The translations under genes and the position numbers were made by a program. Positions 59,862-64,000 of a DNA stretch of 64,000 bases are shown here, piece by piece. Origin of the DNA: Sphaerisporangium sp. TRM90804 (GTDB lineage: Bacteria; Actinomycetota; Actinomycetes; Streptosporangiales; Streptosporangiaceae); NCBI RefSeq assembly GCF_029846175.1, contig NZ_JARWAC010000017.1, positions 62,001 to 126,000 on the forward strand. Reading direction: 5' to 3'. Under the pieces are notes generated by a model. It had not been told where the DNA came from, made no database searches, and saw only the letters and a program-made list of their open reading frames with translations. Numbering within the stretch: position 1 is the first letter of the stretch; every line of letters starts with the position of its first letter.

Positions 59862-62831
59862 ATGGCTCTTCGATCCCTGTTGCGGCTCGGCGCGGCCCTC
59901 GGCCTGTTCGCGATCGTGCGGGACCCCGTGCGAACCGCCGGAAAGCTGCCCTTCCGCGATCCCTCCGTCCCGCTCGACCGGCGCGTGGACGACCTTCTCG
60001 GGCGGCTGACGCCGCGGGAGAGGATCTCGCTGCTGCACCAGTACCAGCCCGCGATCGCGCGCCTGGGCGTCGCGTCCTTCAAGACCGGCACCGAGGCGCT
60101 GCACGGCGTCGCCTGGTCCATGGACGTGGACGCCAAGGGCGCCACGGTGACGGCACGCGGCACGGTGTTCCCGCAGGCGGTGGGCCTGGCGAGCACCTGG
60201 GACCCCGCGCTGCTGGAGCGGGTGGGCTCGGTCGTCGGCGACGAGGTCCGCGGGTACCACGCCGAGAACCCGCGGGTGTGGGGCCTGAACGTGTGGGCTC
60301 CGGTGGTGAACCCGCTGCGCGACCCCCGGTGGGGGCGCAACGAGGAGGGCTACTCCGAGGATCCGACGCTCACCGCCGCGATGGCGGTCGCGTACGCCAC
60401 CGGGTTGAGGGGCGAGGACCCCGACCACCTGAAGACGGCCCCCACGCTCAAGCACTACCTGGCCAACAACAACGAGGTGCGCCGCGACACCACCTCCGCC
60501 GGCCTGCGCCCCCGGGTGGAGCACGAGTACGAGCGGCCCGCGTTCGAGGCGGCCGTCGCGGCCGACGCCGCCACCGGGGTCATGGCCTCCTACAACCTGG
60601 TCAACGGCCGCCCCGCGACCGTCAACCCGGGCCTGAACACCGTCGTGCGCTCCTGGACCGGCCGCGACCTGCTCAACGTCACCGACTCCTCGGCGCCGTC
60701 CATGCTCGCCGGACCGCAGGCCTACCTTCCCGACCTCCCGCACGCGTACGCCGCCGCGCTCAAGGCGGGCGTCGACGTCTTCACCACCGAGGACACAGAC
60801 GCCGGCCCGACCGTCGCGGCCATCGACGACGCGCTCGCCCAGGGCCTGATCACCGAGGCGGACGTCGACACCGCCGTCCGGCACATCCTGTCGATCCGCT
60901 TCCGGCTGGGGGAGTTCGACCCCGGCGGCGGGCGCTACGGCTCGATCGGCAAGGACGTCGTCGACGGCCCCGAGCACCGGCGCCTGGCCAGGCGGGCGGC
61001 CTCCGCCGCGATGGTGCTGCTCAAGAACGCGCACGGCGCGCTGCCGTTGAGCGCCGCGACCACCCGGAAGGTCGCCGTGGTCGGCCCGCTGGCCGGCACG
61101 ATCTACACCGACTGGTACTCCGGCGGCCTGCCGTACCGCGTCACGCCGGTCGACGGCATCCGGGAGCGGCTCGGCGACGGCGCGGTGGTCGCGGCCGAGG
61201 GCGCCGACCGCGTCGCCCTGCGGAACGTGGCCACCGGGAGATACGTGACCGCGGGCGGCGGCCCGGACGGGGCCGCGCTGAAGGAGGGCCCGGCCGCGGC
61301 CGGCGACGCCGAGCTGTTCGACGTCTTCGACTGGGGCCAGGGCGTGCTGACGCTGCGGAGCGTGGCCAACGGCAGGTACGTGGGCTACGACTGGACGAAC
61401 TTCGTCAACGACCAGGAGCAGCCCAACGGCTGGTTCGTCCAGCAGCAGTTCAAACTGGAACCGCAGGACGACGGCACCTTCCTGCTCCGGTACGCCGGCT
61501 ACGAGGCGGGGCGGCCGTGGTTCGGCCCCAAGACCTGCCTGGCGCCGGACGACGACGGCACCCTCGTGCTGACCACCGCCGACCAGGCAGCCCGGTTCGC
61601 CAGGGAGACCGTCACCAGCGGAGTCGAGGCGGCCGTGGCCGCCGCCAAGGCAGCCGACGTCGCGGTGGTCGTCGTCGGCAGCATGCCGTTCATCAACGGC
61701 CGCGAGGAGCACGACCGCACCGACCTGAACCTCGCCGAGGGCCAGCACGAGCTGGTCAGGGCCGTGGCCGGGGCCAACCCGGACACCGTGCTGGTGCTGC
61801 AGAACAGCTACCCGACCACGATCAACTGGGAGCAGGAGCACGTCCCGGCGATCCTGTGGACCACCCACGCGGGCGCCGAGACCGGCAACGCCCTGGCCGA
61901 CGTGCTGTTCGGCGACGTCAGCCCGGCCGGGCGGCTGACGCAGACGTGGCCCAGGTCGGCGGACGACCTCCCCGACATCCTCGACTACGACGTCATCAAG
62001 GCTCGCGCCACGTACATGTACTCCACCGCCGAGCCGCTGTACCCCTTCGGCCACGGGCTCGGCTACACCACGTTCGCCTACGAGGGCCTTGAGCTCGCCG
62101 CCGGCTCGGTGGGGCCGGGGGGCGTGGTCGAGGCCCGGGTGACGGTCGCCAACACCGGGGCCGTGGACGGCGACGAGGTCGTCCAGCTCTACACCCGCCA
62201 GCGGTCCTCCCGCGTGGAGCAGCCTCTCAGGCGGCTACGCGCGTTCCGCCGCGTCCACCTGCGCGCGGGCGAGCGGGCGACCGTCACGCTGGCGTTCCCC
62301 GCCGCCGAGCTGGCCTTCTGGGACGTCACCCGCGGCCGATGGGTGGTGGAGAGCGCCGTGCACGACGTCATGGCGGGCGCGTCGTCGGCCGACATCCGCC
62401 GCACGGCGGCGCTGGAGGTGGCGGGGGAGACGATCCCGCCGCGCGACCTGTCCAGGGTGACCCGGGCCGCCGACTTCGACGACTACCGGGGGGTGGTGCT
62501 CGTCGACGAGACCAAGGCCGGCGGGGACGCCGTCGGCGGCACCGGCGCCGGCGACTGGATCTGTTTCGCGGGCGCCGACCTACGGGCGGGCGCCACTGGA
62601 CTCACCGCCCGGGTGGCGGCGACGGCCGCCGGGGCGATCGAGGTCCGCCTCGGCTCGCCCGGCGGCACGCTCGCCGGCACGGCCGAGGTGCCGGCGACGG
62701 GCGGCGTCTACTCCTACCGCTCGGTCACCGCGCCGCTCGTCCCGGCGCCGGGCGTCCACGACGTGTACCTGGTGTTCACCGGAGACCTGCGGATCAGCGA
62801 CTTCTCCCTCTCGCCGGGCGAGGGGCGGTAG
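59862..62831 (+). CDS. Glycoside hydrolase family 3 with fascin-like insert and C-terminal CBM6-like domain
   Basis: A 989-residue GH3 enzyme of the beta-xylosidase/beta-glucosidase branch. A short hydrophobic N-terminus (LLRLGAALGLFAIV) may be a weak signal or anchor. The (beta/alpha)8 domain (about 30-355) has APVVNPLRDPRWGRNEEGYS and the nucleophile Asp in LLNVTDSSAPSML (about residue 274). An unusual insert (about 443-580) with NVATGRYVTAGGGPDGAALK and NGRYVGYDW resembles a fascin/beta-trefoil carbohydrate-binding module. GH3 C-terminal and fibronectin-III-like domains follow, then a CBM6-like domain (857-988). ATG 59862 follows TGGAGG. The GH31 gene comes next. Confidence 0.85.
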   Translation: MALRSLLRLGAALGLFAIVRDPVRTAGKLPFRDPSVPLDRRVDDLLGRLTPRERISLLHQYQPAIARLGVASFKTGTEALHGVAWSMDVDAKGATVTARGTVFPQAVGLASTWDPALLERVGSVVGDEVRGYHAENPRVWGLNVWAPVVNPLRDPRWGRNEEGYSEDPTLTAAMAVAYATGLRGEDPDHLKTAPTLKHYLANNNEVRRDTTSAGLRPRVEHEYERPAFEAAVAADAATGVMASYNLVNGRPATVNPGLNTVVRSWTGRDLLNVTDSSAPSMLAGPQAYLPDLPHAYAAALKAGVDVFTTEDTDAGPTVAAIDDALAQGLITEADVDTAVRHILSIRFRLGEFDPGGGRYGSIGKDVVDGPEHRRLARRAASAAMVLLKNAHGALPLSAATTRKVAVVGPLAGTIYTDWYSGGLPYRVTPVDGIRERLGDGAVVAAEGADRVALRNVATGRYVTAGGGPDGAALKEGPAAAGDAELFDVFDWGQGVLTLRSVANGRYVGYDWTNFVNDQEQPNGWFVQQQFKLEPQDDGTFLLRYAGYEAGRPWFGPKTCLAPDDDGTLVLTTADQAARFARETVTSGVEAAVAAAKAADVAVVVVGSMPFINGREEHDRTDLNLAEGQHELVRAVAGANPDTVLVLQNSYPTTINWEQEHVPAILWTTHAGAETGNALADVLFGDVSPAGRLTQTWPRSADDLPDILDYDVIKARATYMYSTAEPLYPFGHGLGYTTFAYEGLELAAGSVGPGGVVEARVTVANTGAVDGDEVVQLYTRQRSSRVEQPLRRLRAFRRVHLRAGERATVTLAFPAAELAFWDVTRGRWVVESAVHDVMAGASSADIRRTAALEVAGETIPPRDLSRVTRAADFDDYRGVVLVDETKAGGDAVGGTGAGDWICFAGADLRAGATGLTARVAATAAGAIEVRLGSPGGTLAGTAEVPATGGVYSYRSVTAPLVPAPGVHDVYLVFTGDLRISDFSLSPGEGR

Positions 62832-62890
62832 GGCGCGGCGGCTTCGGCGGGCGGCGCGGCGCGGGATCGCCGTCGTTGACGTTTGTTCGT

Positions 62891-62906
62891 TTAGTAGGCA
62901 AACTAA
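62891..62906. promoter_or_regulatory. XylR/ROK-like operator and promoter before the GH31 gene
   Basis: TTAGT (62891-62895) and ACTAA (62902-62906) form a 16-bp dyad; CAAACTAA (62899-62906) equals the conserved half-site of B. subtilis-type xylose repressor operators. A TTGACG -35 lies just upstream, about 62877-62882. Confidence 0.5.
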
Positions 62907-62939
62907 CGGCCAGCCTGTCCCGGATCGCCAGGAGCGCCG

Positions 62940-64000
62940 ATGCCGTACCGTCCCCCTCTGATCGCGCACGAGTACTTCAGCGCTGACCCGCCGGAGCTCC
63001 CGGTGCGGGCCCGGGGAGAGCAGGGCTTGTCGGCGCTCACGCGCGCCGAGCCCATGGCGGCGGACGACCGGGGCGTGACCTTCAAGGCGTCCACCACGGC
63101 GGAGGAGGTGCTGCTCGTCCAGGTCTCGGTCGCGGGCGAGGGCGTGATCCGCGTACGGCTAGGCGAGGACGTCGCGGCCCGAACGCGGTCGGCGCGGGCG
63201 ACCGAGATGGTGCGCCCGGGCACGTACGCGGGGGCGCGGATCGAGACCGGCGAGAACCGCACGGTGGTGGACGCCGGCACGGTGCGCGCGGAGATCACCC
63301 TGGACCCCTGGCACCTGCGGTTCACCGACGCCGGCGGCCGCGTGCTCACCGAGCAGGACCGCGGGCACGTGGACATCAGCGGCCGGCTGCGCACGCTGCC
63401 CTTCGGGCGCTCCCGGGTGGACGGCGCCACGGTGGCCTACCAGGAGAGCCTCGTCGCCCGTCCCGACGAGCACTTCGGCGGCTTCGGGGAGAAGTTCACG
63501 CCGCTCGACAAGCGGGGGCAGCGCCCGCTGATGTGGAACTTCGACGCCTTCGGCGCGGAGTCCGACCGCTCATACAAGAACGTCCCCTTCTACGTCTCCA
63601 GCCGCGGCTACGGCCTGGTCGTCGACAGCGGCATGCCGGTGGAGTTCGACGTCTGCCGCGCCACCCACAGCTGCGTGGAGATCGTCGTGCCGGACGACCT
63701 GATCGACTACTACGTCGTCGCCGGCCCGACCGTGCCGGAGGTGCTCGCCCGGTTCGACCGCCTGACCTGCGCCCCGGAGCTGCCGCCCAAGTGGGCGTTC
63801 GGGAGCTGGATCTCCTCGGGCTTCTTCAAGGACTCCCAGGAGCGGGTGCTGGAGCGGGCCGGGAGGATCCGCGAGCGCGGCATCCCCTGCGACGTCCTGC
63901 ACCTGGACTGCTTCTGGCAGGTGAAGGGCCACTGGTCGGACATGCGGTGGGACGCCGAGAGCTTCCCCGACCCCGAGGGCATGCTGGCCGCGCTGGCCGC
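62940..64000 (+). CDS. Glycoside hydrolase family 31 (alpha-xylosidase type), 5' part
   Basis: The gene starts at ATG 62940 (MPYRPPLIAHEYFSADPPEL) after CAGGAGC and runs off the window; about 353 codons are visible. The N-terminal beta-sandwich is followed by EHFGGFGEKFTPLDKRGQRP and LMWNFDAFGAESDRSYKNVP, the YicI-like alpha-xylosidase pattern, and then the start of the barrel, PPKWAFGSWISSGFF and LHLDCFWQVKGHWSDMRWD. The catalytic Asp residues lie beyond the window. The pairing with a GH3 and the xylose-repressor-like operator support a role in removing xylose from xyloglucan or related glycans. Confidence 0.85.
   Translation, partial: MPYRPPLIAHEYFSADPPELPVRARGEQGLSALTRAEPMAADDRGVTFKASTTAEEVLLVQVSVAGEGVIRVRLGEDVAARTRSARATEMVRPGTYAGARIETGENRTVVDAGTVRAEITLDPWHLRFTDAGGRVLTEQDRGHVDISGRLRTLPFGRSRVDGATVAYQESLVARPDEHFGGFGEKFTPLDKRGQRPLMWNFDAFGAESDRSYKNVPFYVSSRGYGLVVDSGMPVEFDVCRATHSCVEIVVPDDLIDYYVVAGPTVPEVLARFDRLTCAPELPPKWAFGSWISSGFFKDSQERVLERAGRIRERGIPCDVLHLDCFWQVKGHWSDMRWDAESFPDPEGMLAALA

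Overview
The window is very GC-rich, with GTG starts, leaderless-looking promoters and a gene set typical of an actinomycete: LexA with actinobacterial-type SOS boxes, NrdR plus the B12-dependent NrdJ, GuaB1, a LigB-type ATP-dependent ligase, an ECF41 sigma factor and a DUF4192 protein. The tuberculostearate-type pair tmsA/tmsB and the overall style best fit the order Streptosporangiales (Streptosporangiaceae or Thermomonosporaceae). This assignment is inference. No integrase, transposase, CRISPR array or rRNA was seen.

Layout. 0-3.6 kb: end of a glyoxylate-assimilation operon (tartronate semialdehyde reductase tail, glyoxylate carboligase, aldehyde dehydrogenase-like protein). 3.7-7 kb: two small membrane proteins, an SRPBCC protein and a CynX-type MFS transporter. 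7-9.1 kb: ECF41 sigma factor and an FAD oxidoreductase, with a matching ECF41-type promoter. 9.2-14.8 kb: a segment bracketed by two identical tRNA-Ala(GGC) genes, holding an orphan UTRA domain, a GNAT enzyme, a methyltransferase, a DinB-like protein and an SBP56 (methanethiol oxidase type) plus membrane-protein operon. 14.8-30.9 kb: acyl-CoA synthetase, GlxA-type regulator divergent from an MFS transporter, PTH2-like protein, Maf, EI24 protein, DUF4192, DNA ligase, FKBP and a truncated uridine kinase relic. 31-33.3 kb: guaB1 and a GyrI-like protein. 33.3-43.2 kb: a possible methyl-branched lipid locus (alpha-methylacyl-CoA racemase, tmsA, tmsB, zinc carboxypeptidase, GMC oxidoreductase, two P450s). 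43.2-53.4 kb: a repeat-rich membrane protein, leuS behind an attenuator-like leader, lexA, nrdR, nrdJ and a small repeat protein. 53.4-59.5 kb: permease/Lrp pair, MBL hydrolase, two-component system and a membrane protein. 59.5-64 kb: GH3 and GH31 glycosidases, probably for xylose-containing glycans.

Themes. Regulatory DNA is unusually legible: a Leu-codon leader peptide plus terminator before leuS, LexA and NrdR boxes, an ECF41 promoter, and clean inverted repeats before several transport and enzyme genes. Three unrelated genes (maf, a DUF5990-like gene and an MBL hydrolase) are each followed by a decayed copy of their own 3' end. The system-level proposal most worth testing is the 33-43 kb locus: TmsB/TmsA would make 10-methyl fatty acids, four rounds of beta-oxidation of such a chain would give a 2-methyl acyl-CoA, and a racemase for that kind of intermediate is encoded divergently next door.
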